64,000 nucleotides of DNA from Niastella caeni (GTDB lineage: Bacteria; Bacteroidota; Bacteroidia; Chitinophagales; Chitinophagaceae): positions 496,001 through 560,000 of the forward strand of contig NZ_STFF01000004.1 in NCBI RefSeq assembly GCF_004834005.1, in the 5' to 3' direction. The notes below the pieces were generated by a model. The model was not told where the DNA came from. It worked only from the letters and a program-made list of their open reading frames with translations, and did not search any database. This document shows positions 44,801 to 52,993 of this stretch, piece after piece; the first letter of the stretch is position 1; every line of letters begins with the position of its first letter. The position numbers and the translations under genes are program-made.

Positions 44801-45257
44801 CGGTGTGGCACATTCGCTGATGCATTATAAAATGGCCGAACAGGGAAAATTGACAAAGACACTTCCCGGCAGATATAATGGTATCATTGGTAATGGTGTT
44901 ATTCTGGAAGCTGATGGTAAATACAGAAAGAATGATGTCACTGCTACAGACATCGATGAGTATTACCGTTCACATTTTGGTGTAGACAACGCGGAAGGCA
45001 GCACTTTCCGCACCGACTATATCAAATTCAGAGAGGCCCGGCTGGATTATACCCTCCATCCGAAGATTACCAAAAAACTCGGATTGCAAAGAGCCACATT
45101 CGGTATCTATGGCCGTAACCTGTTCATCTGGTCGCCATGGCCCATGTTCGATCCTGAATTCGGGACCATTATGGGAAGCGATATTTTGCAAGGTTTTGAG
45201 ATCGGTCAATTTCCCTCGACCCGTACTATCGGATGTAACCTGGTTGTTGGACTTTAA
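41805..45257 (+). CDS. SusC/RagA-family TonB-linked outer-membrane transporter
   Basis: The 1150-residue protein imports an oligomeric nutrient across the outer membrane together with the SusD protein that follows. In order: signal peptide (LLMLLLTGVINLHAQ), an STN-like signalling domain (about 28-102, YRHGAGDLATIAENFGRTFN), a CarboxypepD_reg-like domain (about 115-195, VLKGTVKEGMLPVAGASVII), a plug (VVVTALGIKRAEKSLGYATT, NEALIVVDGVVI, ESVTVLKGPGAAALYGQRAA, NGAIIITTKSG) and a barrel. The STN domain fits signalling to the FecR protein encoded upstream. SusD starts 12 bases after the stop. The nutrient is unknown. Confidence 0.95.
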   Translation: MEYAKLTKTLTALLMLLLTGVINLHAQSSQLKYRHGAGDLATIAENFGRTFNLQLAYANDELAGAKVPAASYEAGSVGELLNKVLAPGGFIATASGNSYVIKKSESPTKKTPTIVLKGTVKEGMLPVAGASVIIKQAGQKSVIAIADDNGRFSKTIAAVDGTVEISAVGFLPMKKNFNAESQQELNISLVKDDQQMQNVVVTALGIKRAEKSLGYATTTINNEQLTDAVSNNWTDALSGKVAGLNLVRSNAGPTGSNKIILRGENNLTDNNEALIVVDGVVINTGSGRRTAVGGEATYGTGSDNMPADYGTSLNDLNPEDIESVTVLKGPGAAALYGQRAANGAIIITTKSGGNKKKSLGVNFNSNANIEQANRWPDMQFEYGLGLDGQADYDYGRSANSASSSAYGPRFDGQMFYQLDPVTQARATVPTEWKPYKNKLRKFFTTGNTITNTVSVDGGSDKTTARFSLTNVQNKWIIPNTGYKRNTASLAVNSKVNDHLQISSKINYTNKWSDNLPGAGYGNQSIMYWFIFWQPNADLDWLKNYWKNGQEQKGIFYPYSSFPENPYAVAYEFLNASNRHVVTGNVQATYTFNKELSLQVRTSLDLSNEQRSQRRPYDAGTKFAKGSYRTQSIFTQEATTDFLLKYAKKVNADFDFSITAGGSALRNTYNKDENRADSLIYAGVYTLPNAAGPLATVPYKSKYAINSFYGLITAGYKDFLFADVTARQDWNSVLATPERTDNTGFFYPSANVSFIASEVFKLPVVINYAKLRFSASGVGSGQTTPYRTASNNYQSPGSFWSGALQNPTTLTNPNLRALRTVTYEAGINAKMFKNRLGFDVAMYTGNTRDQILERVVDRASGYARQIINLGSVVNKGIEVALNGTPIVTKSGFKWNANIVFSANKNTIKELADSSVVLQYGPVGGGQIVAKVGGSMGDLYGRGYVRSPEGEIVYDANTGVAFISPEVQYLGNTIPKWRLGFGNDFSYKQFRLNVLFDVQYGGVAHSLMHYKMAEQGKLTKTLPGRYNGIIGNGVILEADGKYRKNDVTATDIDEYYRSHFGVDNAEGSTFRTDYIKFREARLDYTLHPKITKKLGLQRATFGIYGRNLFIWSPWPMFDPEFGTIMGSDILQGFEIGQFPSTRTIGCNLVVGL

Positions 45258-45269
45258 TTAATTGAAAAT

Positions 45270-46811
45270 ATGAAGCTGATCATAAATAAATTCACAATTG
45301 TTATAGTGTCATTCAGTTTGGCTGTATCATCCTGTACAAAGGATTTCACGGAGATCAATACCAACCCGAACACAACGCCCAACGCGCAGCCGCGACAGTT
45401 GCTGGCCCCCGCGCTCACCAATACACTTGCGTATAATATGATACGGAACCGCAACTTTAATAATGAGCTCATGCAGGTGACGGTAGATATGGGTGATGGA
45501 GAAGGAAAAGTATTCCGGTACGATTACCGTTCTACCTGGGCCGATTATCTTTACAATGGCTGGTACACAGAGCTTACCAATTTTAAAGATATCTACAAGA
45601 TCGCGAGTGGCGACCTGAACTATAATAAATCCTATATGGGCATCTCGCTGATCTGTCAGTCATGGATATACTCTCTGCTTACTGATACTTACGGCGATGT
45701 ACCTTACTTTGAATCTAATAAGGCGAAACCTGAAGATGGCAGCATCATTGAACCTGCTTTTGATCGCCAGAAGGATATTTACCTGGATATTTTCAAAAAG
45801 CTGGAAGAAGCCAATACATTATTAAACGGAGGGCCAAATATTGAAGCAGGCAGCGATCCGGTGTATGGCGGTAATGCTTCCAGATGGCGCAAGTTTGGCA
45901 ATTCGCTGTATTTACGGTTGTTGCTGAGGATCTCGGGAAAAACGGAAGTAGCACAACTGTGCATAGACAAAATAAAAGAGATCGCTGAAACCAATAAAGC
46001 CAATTACCCGATCATAGCAACCAACGATGAGTCTGCTATTTTACGCTGGACCGGTGTTGCTCCTTATATCTCCCCTTATGTTACCTCTGTACGGGAACAG
46101 GACTGGAGAGCGCCAGGCCTTGCCAGTTTTTTTATCGATAACCTGGTTGAATGGTCAGACCCGCGCATTGATATAAATACTTATGGTACCAATGGAGTGA
46201 ACAGATGGCGTATTGTTCCCTCCTCCGCCGGTTTTGCCGGTGTGCCCAGTGGCTATGCTCCGGGAGAAAATCCAACAAAGAGATCTTATTTCTACTCAAA
46301 TGCCCAAACCGTAAATAATGTTACGGCTGCCAATTTAATGACCGAGCCAATGACCGGTATGATGATGAACTATGCAGAAGTTAATTTAATTCTGGCTGAG
46401 GCTGCTTTGAAAGGCTGGATCAGCGGGTCAGCAGAAACTTATTATAATGAAGGTGCTAAAACAAGTATCACCCTCTGGTTACCTGCCTGGAGTGTTAACG
46501 TAGTTACCTGGCTTACCGCAGCCGGTATAAACTGGAATAACAGTTTTACGCCGGACCAGAAGATGGAACTTATCCATTTGCAAAAATACTATGCCCTGTT
46601 CCTGGTAGATATGCAGCAATGGTTTGAATACCGCCGTACCGGCCACCCGGTATTGCCCAAGGGTGCTGGTTTAAGGAACAATGGTGTAATGCCGGCCAGG
46701 ATGACGTATCCTGTATATGTTCAGTCGACCAACCCAACGAATTACCAATTGGCTGTTGATGCGCAGGGCACTGATGTTATATCAACGCAGGTTTGGTGGC
46801 AGAAACAATAA
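45270..46811 (+). CDS. SusD/RagB-family surface lipoprotein
   Basis: The 513-residue lipoprotein (Cys22 in AVSSCTKDF) captures nutrient at the cell surface and forms the lid of the SusC transporter. It begins FTEINTNPNTTPNAQPRQLL, typical of the SusD-like group paired with peptide- or glycan-type SusC proteins. It has helical TPR-like segments (YKIASGDLNYNKSYMGISLI, WIYSLLTDTYGDVPYFES), and near the end EVNLILAEAALKGWI and KYYALFLVDMQQWFEYRRTG. Stop and island: a GATT-type iteration starts 2 bases after the stop codon. Confidence 0.93.
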   Translation: MKLIINKFTIVIVSFSLAVSSCTKDFTEINTNPNTTPNAQPRQLLAPALTNTLAYNMIRNRNFNNELMQVTVDMGDGEGKVFRYDYRSTWADYLYNGWYTELTNFKDIYKIASGDLNYNKSYMGISLICQSWIYSLLTDTYGDVPYFESNKAKPEDGSIIEPAFDRQKDIYLDIFKKLEEANTLLNGGPNIEAGSDPVYGGNASRWRKFGNSLYLRLLLRISGKTEVAQLCIDKIKEIAETNKANYPIIATNDESAILRWTGVAPYISPYVTSVREQDWRAPGLASFFIDNLVEWSDPRIDINTYGTNGVNRWRIVPSSAGFAGVPSGYAPGENPTKRSYFYSNAQTVNNVTAANLMTEPMTGMMMNYAEVNLILAEAALKGWISGSAETYYNEGAKTSITLWLPAWSVNVVTWLTAAGINWNNSFTPDQKMELIHLQKYYALFLVDMQQWFEYRRTGHPVLPKGAGLRNNGVMPARMTYPVYVQSTNPTNYQLAVDAQGTDVISTQVWWQKQ

Positions 46812-46813
46812 AA

Positions 46814-46852
46814 GAGATTGTTGATTTAGAGATTTTGTGATTTGGGGATTTC
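46814..46852. repeat. Iterated-unit island 2: GATTT-centred 7-8-base units
   Basis: Five direct units with GATT at 46816, 46823, 46831, 46839 and 46847 (spacing 7, 8, 8, 8), each of the form GxGATTTx. The island begins 2 bases after the SusD stop codon and occupies most of the 68-base gap before the DUF5689 gene. Confidence 0.6.
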
Positions 46853-46879
46853 TTAAACTACAGATTTAATAATAACAAA

Positions 46880-48391
46880 ATGAAAAAGTCATTAGCATAT
46901 ACTTTCTCTCTTTTATCATTGGTTGTTTTATGGGCCTGCAAAAAGGATAATTATCCCGGTGGGGAAATAAGTCCTTACCTCGCTATATACGATGTGAGGA
47001 ACCTATTTAAAGGTAATGACGTAGTTCTTTCAAAGGACAATATGTTTGGTTCAACGTCTATAACAGGCGTTGTGGTTTCGGATCACTCTGGTAATAACCT
47101 GCCGAATGGATTGCTGATCTTACAGGACAGTCGCCGCCTATCGCTGTTGCGTGGCATTTCAGTTGCCATTGGCGATGCGGCTGCCAGTTATAAGCCAGGT
47201 GATTCTGTAGTTATAAATGTAGAAGGCGGTACGTTGACCAGAGTAGATGGCATTTTGCAGATCACCAATCTTACCAATGATGTGGTTACAAAAGTATCTT
47301 CCGGTAATGTAATTCCACCCAATCGCATACCGATCAATCTCATTATTCAAAATCCGGATAATTATGAAAGCACTTTAGGGATCATTGTAAAAGCGAATTT
47401 CAGTCCATTGTCAACACCTGCCGATGTGCTAGCTGGCGATAAAACTGTAGATGATACATTTGGCCAACTTACATTGCATACAGAATCAAACGCCACATTT
47501 GCCAACAATGAAGCGCCTTTTTATTCCAATTTTTGCGGAATTCTTTTTAATAAGACCGCTAAAGATGGTAATCGCGTGCCCCAGTTCCGCTTGCGTACCG
47601 GAACAGATGTAGTGAAATTAAGCTCCGCAGTTAACGTAACGCCAGTTTTGATCACCGGCTTTATTAGTGATGTAATAGGTACCGATGCCGACTACGAGTA
47701 CATGCAATTTATGGCCACCAGAGATATTGATTTTGCCGTTACTCCTTTTTCTGTAGTTACAACCAACAACGCCGGCGCTTCCACGCCAGCCGGCTTTCCT
47801 GCCAATGGATGGGCTACCGGTGGTTTGCGTACGTATAAATTCAATCTTACTGCAGGTAAGGCTACCAAAGGCTCTTTCTTTTATGTAGGGGGAACTAAAA
47901 AACTGATCAATGGGGCCAGTTCTACCAACATAAGCTCTTCCAACTGGATAAGAGCATACGCATACGGGGGAACCGGTGAAGGCTTTGGGACTGGTACCAC
48001 CAACCTACTGGCCAACAGCGGAAATGCATTTGGGATGGCAATATTTGAAGGCACGAACGTTACTGCAGCTTCTGTTCCCGTAGATGTGGTGTTCATTGGA
48101 ACCGGTGGCAGTTTATACAGTGCCGGTAAAGGTTACCCCATTTGTAACAGTGATTATTACGATATCAAAAATCCTATCACCCTTGCTGATCAACCGTATT
48201 ATCAGAATGGTACCAATACCCTGGCTTTTAGCTATTATGGGGCAGACCTGGGTATTTTTAACAAACTGAGTGGTACATACGATCTTACATTAGGCAGGTG
48301 GACAAAGGCCAGAACACAGGTGCCTGATACCTTAACAAAAACATCGCCCGTGTCACAGATAGAAAGCAACAATGTGACAATACTTAAATAA
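46880..48391 (+). CDS. DUF5689-domain surface lipoprotein
   Basis: The 503-residue lipoprotein (Cys20 in VLWACKKDN) has a DUF5689 domain in its first half (ISPYLAIYDVRNLFKGNDVV, ITGVVVSDHSGNNLPNGLLI, YKPGDSVVINVEGGTLTRVD). The beta-rich C-terminal half has some likeness to jelly-roll binding domains. DUF5689 proteins often follow SusC/SusD pairs and are presumed to be accessory ligand-binding proteins on the cell surface. It is the last gene of the plus-strand locus and ends at a terminator shared with the convergent locus. Confidence 0.85.
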   Translation: MKKSLAYTFSLLSLVVLWACKKDNYPGGEISPYLAIYDVRNLFKGNDVVLSKDNMFGSTSITGVVVSDHSGNNLPNGLLILQDSRRLSLLRGISVAIGDAAASYKPGDSVVINVEGGTLTRVDGILQITNLTNDVVTKVSSGNVIPPNRIPINLIIQNPDNYESTLGIIVKANFSPLSTPADVLAGDKTVDDTFGQLTLHTESNATFANNEAPFYSNFCGILFNKTAKDGNRVPQFRLRTGTDVVKLSSAVNVTPVLITGFISDVIGTDADYEYMQFMATRDIDFAVTPFSVVTTNNAGASTPAGFPANGWATGGLRTYKFNLTAGKATKGSFFYVGGTKKLINGASSTNISSSNWIRAYAYGGTGEGFGTGTTNLLANSGNAFGMAIFEGTNVTAASVPVDVVFIGTGGSLYSAGKGYPICNSDYYDIKNPITLADQPYYQNGTNTLAFSYYGADLGIFNKLSGTYDLTLGRWTKARTQVPDTLTKTSPVSQIESNNVTILK

Positions 48392-48412
48392 ACGATCTGT
48401 ACTGTATAATTC

Positions 48413-48446
48413 AAAAGGCTGTCCATATTTCGGGACAGCCTTTTTT
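48413..48446 (+). terminator. Intrinsic terminator between the two convergent SusCD loci
   Basis: A 12-bp stem (48413-48424 with 48433-48444, AAAAGGCTGTCC and its complement) with an 8-nt loop is followed by a T-run. The A-run on the left lets it act on the minus strand as well, so it can end both loci. Confidence 0.92.
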
Positions 48447-48469
48447 AATCATGTAGCTACCTGTATTAT

Positions 48470-49174
48470 TTAATAAGGAGCAACAGAAAAGACGCTGATG
48501 GCATTGGTACCGGTTACTCCTGTGAGCCCTTTTATGACCAGGGTATGGTTATGAAAGCGCGTATACGACAAGGTAAAGCTGGTGAGCAGCGTGCTGGTTG
48601 CAGCATCCCTCACTTCAAATTGATAGTTCGGGTTCGTGGTCTTTGCTGCATATTGTTTAAACGCGGTGATCTGCTTATAACCAAGATTGTTCGCTTCAAG
48701 CTGTGTTGCATTGCCTTTAATATTAACTTTTATTGCATTGCTGTTAGGCGATAAGTTAACAAACCTGATCCCGATCAGGCTATCGGTGTAATTACTCATC
48801 TCTTCACGCACCCAAACTGTATCCGCCTGCGGATATTGACCCGTCAGGTACAAGGAATACATTTCGCCGGCGCTGGTAAATAATTCAGCGTTGAATAAAG
48901 GTTTGGTTGTATCGGAGGAAGCTACGATCGATAACGGCGTAGCGTCGCTGGCAACCAGGGAATACAATTTAAAAGCACCGAACCTGATGGAATCGGTATA
49001 ACTGGTATAGGTTATGTTGGAACCGGTTGTATTTACCTTGATCGCAGATGCATTGATCACCGCATGCACCACATTTACCGAAGTGAGCTGCGGAATGACG
49101 GCGTCATTTTTTTCGCAGGAGGATGTAATTGTCAGGGTTATGGTGAACAAAATAAATAGCTGTAAATATTTCAT
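48470..49174 (-). CDS. DUF4397-like lipoprotein, last gene of the minus-strand locus
   Basis: The 234-residue lipoprotein (Cys20 in TITSSCEKND) has the pattern of DUF4397 domains: VNVVHAVINASAIKVNTTGS, then YTSYTDSIRFGAFKLYSLVA, IGIRFVNLSPNSNAIKVNIK. The domain appears to be duplicated (about 25-125 and 130-220). Its role is not known; it is a probable surface or periplasmic accessory protein of the locus. I chose the Met at 49174, which gives a clean lipoprotein signal; the longer frame from 49207 adds 11 residues. It is 58 bases downstream of the TlpA-like gene. Confidence 0.78.
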   Translation of the reverse strand: MKYLQLFILFTITLTITSSCEKNDAVIPQLTSVNVVHAVINASAIKVNTTGSNITYTSYTDSIRFGAFKLYSLVASDATPLSIVASSDTTKPLFNAELFTSAGEMYSLYLTGQYPQADTVWVREEMSNYTDSLIGIRFVNLSPNSNAIKVNIKGNATQLEANNLGYKQITAFKQYAAKTTNPNYQFEVRDAATSTLLTSFTLSYTRFHNHTLVIKGLTGVTGTNAISVFSVAPY

Positions 49175-49210
49175 AACGTTAGTTTTTTTGAATATATAGT
49201 AATGCACTTA

Positions 49211-49244
49211 CGCATTGCCAATTGCCTATTGTCTATTGCCTGTT
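49211..49244. repeat. Heptamer island 3: TATTGCC-type direct units overlapping a stop codon
   Basis: Units read on the plus strand: GCATTGCC, AATTGCC, TATTGTC, TATTGCC, then TGTTGG. The minus-strand form is GGCAATA. The TlpA-like gene stop codon (TAG at 49233-49235) and its last Gln codon fall inside the island, so the repeat provides the end of the reading frame. Confidence 0.6.
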
Positions 49245-50345
49245 GGTTAACACCTGTTCCAGCTTTTTGGCTACCTCCTCTCCTCTTAAATTACGCGCAA
49301 TGATCTTTGCATTGGGATCAATTAATAAATTGGTAGGAACGGTGGGCACATAATAGCCATGCAGTACCCCATTTGACCTGTTCACGGCCGGGTCGATCAA
49401 ATTTGTCCATTGCATATCGTCCTTGCGAACCGCTTGCAACCATTTCGAGGTATCGTTGTCTATTGATACACTTATAATAGTAAAGTTCTTGTTGCCGTAG
49501 TGCTGCAAGGCTTGTTGTAAGAATGGGGTTTCTTCACGGCAGGGTAAACACCAGCTAGCCCAGAAATCGAGCAGCACATATTTACCCTTGAAATCCTGTA
49601 AGGCTACCGGTTTGCCGGCGGTATCGGTCAATGACAGGTTGGGCGCTGTTTTTCCAATGCCATTAAGATCATTGATCATTACCTGCTCCTGCATTTTCTT
49701 TCCGATGGCATTGTTGATGGCGGTTGGCAATAACTTTTTAAACAATGCTTCGTGCTTTTCTATCCTGTTATAAAAATAACGGGTCGATAACAACCACACG
49801 CTGATGGGCGATGACCGGTGCGACAGGATCCATTGATCGGTCATTTGGCGGTTCACAGAATCTGTTTCGCGCAATTGAGCATACAGTTGTTTTAAAGCAA
49901 TGCTGTCCTGTTTATTGCGGGCCTCCTGTGCCTGTTTGCTTAAAGCGGCAGTAGCTGTTGCGTTGGCTTTTATATATTGATGGAAATGGTTCCAGTCGTT
50001 AATAAAAGACGGGCCTGTTAAACGCACATTTTTGAAAAGCGGACCATTCCCTTTGATGAGAACGGTCCCTTTATCGAGGTACAAATGAAGCGTGGTATTA
50101 TCCATGCCGTTTGCTTTGCCTATCTGCAACAGGTAAGTGCTACCCTCTCCTTCTGCTATATGGAAGTTGAATGCAAAGCCATTTACCGTTGATTCAGTGG
50201 AATCGATCGCCTGATAACGGCTGTCTTTGAGATAGATCTTTTTCCCGGCTTCCATGCCGGCTATCGTAGCTTTTATATGTGTATTGTTGGTCTGCGCCTG
50301 CAGGCCCAGCGGAAAAATACAAGCTGCTATGATAAGTTGTTTCAT
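49233..50345 (-). CDS. TlpA-like thiol-disulfide reductase with DUF4369 domain
   Basis: The 370-residue periplasmic or membrane-attached protein has a signal peptide (LIIAACIFPLGLQAQ), a beta-rich DUF4369 N-terminal domain (IKATIAGMEAGKKIYLKDSR), a helical linker, and a C-terminal thioredoxin domain. The active site is Cys266-Leu-Pro-Cys269 in FWASWCLPCREETP, with the cis-Pro region YYVPTVPTNLLID. It should reduce disulfides outside the cytoplasm. In this phylum such proteins are often encoded beside SusC/SusD and metalloprotease genes, which fits handling of cysteine-containing peptides. It starts 10 bases after the metalloprotease stop codon. Confidence 0.92.
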   Translation of the reverse strand: MKQLIIAACIFPLGLQAQTNNTHIKATIAGMEAGKKIYLKDSRYQAIDSTESTVNGFAFNFHIAEGEGSTYLLQIGKANGMDNTTLHLYLDKGTVLIKGNGPLFKNVRLTGPSFINDWNHFHQYIKANATATAALSKQAQEARNKQDSIALKQLYAQLRETDSVNRQMTDQWILSHRSSPISVWLLSTRYFYNRIEKHEALFKKLLPTAINNAIGKKMQEQVMINDLNGIGKTAPNLSLTDTAGKPVALQDFKGKYVLLDFWASWCLPCREETPFLQQALQHYGNKNFTIISVSIDNDTSKWLQAVRKDDMQWTNLIDPAVNRSNGVLHGYYVPTVPTNLLIDPNAKIIARNLRGEEVAKKLEQVLTNRQ

Positions 50346-50355
50346 GTTCTTTGGT

Positions 50356-52860
50356 TTAGTCTTTTCTTTCCAGCGCCTGCTTAATTCTGTGCGACAGGTC
50401 TATCAAATGGTCCTTGCTTAATTTATCAGCCATGGTTGGCAGCGCCGCATCGATCTCTCTTTTTAACTGCGATAAATGCGCGCGTACAGCAGTTGGTGCA
50501 TCTGATCCGGAAAAATCGATTGAAATACCAGATCCCGGGCCCCCTATCGGTACTTTTAACTGCATATATTCTACCAGTTCCTTTATGAATTGTTTTTGGG
50601 ATGCACGACGCCAGTAGGTGATGCTTTTTTTACTTGTAAGTTCAGAAAAGATGCCGGTCTTCAGATCGGTCATCATTTCTCCCATGGTGTAATTATTCGC
50701 TTCAGGAAACCGGTTCTCCATTGTCTCCAGCGTCATTAAAAGACTACTAGTGCCATCACGGCCCAATAATTCATGCATGGTCTTTGAAATAGTTGTCCAT
50801 ATAGTGGCATGAAGGGGATACCTGACCTTATTGGCGATGTTTTTATCCAATAACCATTCAGGTGTTTCAAAAACATTTTTATTTATAAAGGCAATAGCTT
50901 CTTTTTGAAGCGCCTTTGGAGCTGGTGTGTATACCAGGCCGTCCTGTTCAATGCTCTTCCTTGTTTCATAGGTGCCACCAATGTTTCTGACTACGTGTGC
51001 TATGTAACGTGTATATTGATCGGCCACCCGTACGTACATGTGGTTCAGGTTTTCATACAGATCGCCTTCTTCTTTTGTCCACTCAGGTAAACCGGCCAGC
51101 ACTCGTTTTAAATTCTTAATGCCATATTCAGCGGCTTTCATGGCATTATTGCCCAGGTCTTCGGTTTGAACGCGCGGGTCGCGTACCTGAAGGCCCTCAC
51201 CCGCAAACCAAAGGCGTGGATTTGCTTTCAGGCTGTCAACGATCCAGCGGTTGGTTAATTTTTTATCTTCTTCCAGTTTGGTAATGCCTGTATAGCGGTA
51301 GCCCCATTGAATGGCCCATTGATCGTATTCACCAATTCGGGGAAAAAGGCTTTCCTGCGGAATGTTGTCTTCCGGTTGCGCTACATAATTGAAGCGGGCG
51401 TAATCCATTATGGATGCCGTATGGCCATGCGCTGCCAGCCATTCCTTGTCGCGTAGTTTTTCAACCGGTGTCTGGCTGCTGCTGCCGAAATTGTGGCGAA
51501 GTCCCAGGGTATGCCCTACTTCATGTGAGGATACAAACCTTATCAATTGCCCCATCAGTTCGTCATCAAATTTCATCTTGCGGGCTTTGGGATCTGTTGC
51601 TGCGCATTGAACCATGTACCAGTCGTGCACCAGTTCCATAACATTGTGATACCAGCCAATATGACTTTCGAGGATCTCACCACTGCGGGGATCATGTACA
51701 TTGGGTCCATAGGCATTGGGTATGGGAGAAGCAAAATAACGGAGTACGGAAAAACGGGCATCTTCGAGGCTCATCGTGGTATCGTTCTCCGGCCATTCTT
51801 TGGCCATGATGGCATTTTTGAAACCGGCTTTTTCAAATGCTTTTTGCCAGTCATTGATACCGGCCATCAGGTAAGGCCGCCATTTTTTGGGCGTGGCCGG
51901 ATCGATGTAATACACGATCGGTTTGGCCGGTTCAACCAGTTCGCCCCGTTTGTATTTTTCCATGTCTTCGGGTTGGGGCTCCAGGCGCCAGCGAACAATG
52001 AATTGTTCATCATCTGCTTTCTGCTGATCATCGCTAAACAACATATAACTATCGCCAAAAAAGCCTACACGTGGATCGAAGCTCCGTTTGCACATGGGCG
52101 TTTCAGGCAACAGCAATAAAGAGGTGTTTATCTCCAGCGTAACAGCGCCGGCTACTTTGGCTACCGGAAAAAAGCCGGCGCCAAAGGATACAGATTCTCC
52201 TATAGTAGAGGTATACGTTTTAACAGTACGGATCTCTGTATTGATGGGATAAGTAGTAATGTTCTGGATGTAAGAACGGTCTGCCGCCAACGCACCTAAC
52301 GTGTATCTTTTTTTGATAGCGGCATCAATGCTTACCGATGTATTATCGCCTTTAAAGAACTCGGTTACATCGATTACCGTACTATGCGCACCGGTGTTAT
52401 AAGCGGCTACAGGGAATGCGGCTGCAATAGGGTTCAGGTTGGAGTTTGTTACGGCTTTATAAATATCATTGGTAGAATCGGCCTGGCTGATCAGCGCTAC
52501 TACCCGTAAAAAAATGTTATTCGAAGGCCCTTTTTCAAACAGGATGGTTTGCTGGTTCGCAATTTCTCCCCCATAAGCACTTGAGCCGCCGGCGGTTTTA
52601 GTGAACCGGGTAACAGCCAGGATCTCACGATTCAATATGCTATCGGGAATTTCGAAATAATACTTTTCCTCTACTTTATGTACGGTGAACAATCCTTTCT
52701 TTGTTACAGCGGCTGCGGTTATTACGTCTTTATACGGTTTGGGCGCTTTCGGTGTTGTTGTCGTCGTTGCCGGTGGTGTGGCGCCTGTGGTGGCCGGTTG
52801 TTGTGCCATTACGCTACACACAGATACAATACAGGACAGAGAAACAAAAAATCGCTTCAT
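50356..52860 (-). CDS. Zinc-dependent metalloprotease (DUF5117/DUF5118/DUF4953 type)
   Basis: The 834-residue secreted protein has a signal peptide (MKRFFVSLSCIVSVCSVMAQ) followed by a Thr/Pro linker. A DUF5118-like stretch (AAAVTKKGLFTVHKVEEKYY) and a DUF5117 domain (ILAVTRFTKTAGGSSAYGGE) come next. The gluzincin/metzincin-like core has HEVGHTLGLRH (first His at 446), an extended HExxHxxGxxH zinc site, with SIMDYARFNYVAQPED as the Met-turn region. Such enzymes are probably peptidases of the outer surface or periplasm. Met at 52860 is preferred over 52911 since it begins a normal signal peptide. It lies between SusD and the TlpA-like gene and is the main argument that this locus uses peptides. 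Confidence 0.92.
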   Translation of the reverse strand: MKRFFVSLSCIVSVCSVMAQQPATTGATPPATTTTTPKAPKPYKDVITAAAVTKKGLFTVHKVEEKYYFEIPDSILNREILAVTRFTKTAGGSSAYGGEIANQQTILFEKGPSNNIFLRVVALISQADSTNDIYKAVTNSNLNPIAAAFPVAAYNTGAHSTVIDVTEFFKGDNTSVSIDAAIKKRYTLGALAADRSYIQNITTYPINTEIRTVKTYTSTIGESVSFGAGFFPVAKVAGAVTLEINTSLLLLPETPMCKRSFDPRVGFFGDSYMLFSDDQQKADDEQFIVRWRLEPQPEDMEKYKRGELVEPAKPIVYYIDPATPKKWRPYLMAGINDWQKAFEKAGFKNAIMAKEWPENDTTMSLEDARFSVLRYFASPIPNAYGPNVHDPRSGEILESHIGWYHNVMELVHDWYMVQCAATDPKARKMKFDDELMGQLIRFVSSHEVGHTLGLRHNFGSSSQTPVEKLRDKEWLAAHGHTASIMDYARFNYVAQPEDNIPQESLFPRIGEYDQWAIQWGYRYTGITKLEEDKKLTNRWIVDSLKANPRLWFAGEGLQVRDPRVQTEDLGNNAMKAAEYGIKNLKRVLAGLPEWTKEEGDLYENLNHMYVRVADQYTRYIAHVVRNIGGTYETRKSIEQDGLVYTPAPKALQKEAIAFINKNVFETPEWLLDKNIANKVRYPLHATIWTTISKTMHELLGRDGTSSLLMTLETMENRFPEANNYTMGEMMTDLKTGIFSELTSKKSITYWRRASQKQFIKELVEYMQLKVPIGGPGSGISIDFSGSDAPTAVRAHLSQLKREIDAALPTMADKLSKDHLIDLSHRIKQALERKD

Positions 52861-52903
52861 AGTTTGAATAATATGCTTATTTGATAATGTGCTAATGAAA
52901 TAC

Positions 52904-52990
52904 AGCTGCAAGCTTCACGCTGCAAGCTGCAAGCAAGAAAAACAGCCACTTGTATTTAGCTTGTAGCTTGAAGCTTGCGGCTTGTAGCTT
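52904..52990. repeat. Heptamer island 4: inverted arms of GCTGCAA / AGCTTGN units
   Basis: The left arm (52904-52937) has units GCTGCAA, GCTTCAC, GCTGCAA, GCTGCAA, GCAAGAA. The right arm (52957-52990) has AGCTTGT, AGCTTGA, AGCTTGC, GGCTTGT, AGCTTTT. The arms are inverted and about 26 of 34 positions pair by eye, across a 19-base spacer. The right arm ends 3 bases from the SusD stop codon. In the minus-strand transcript it would form a large imperfect hairpin between SusD and the metalloprotease gene. Confidence 0.75.
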
Positions 52991-52993
52991 TTC

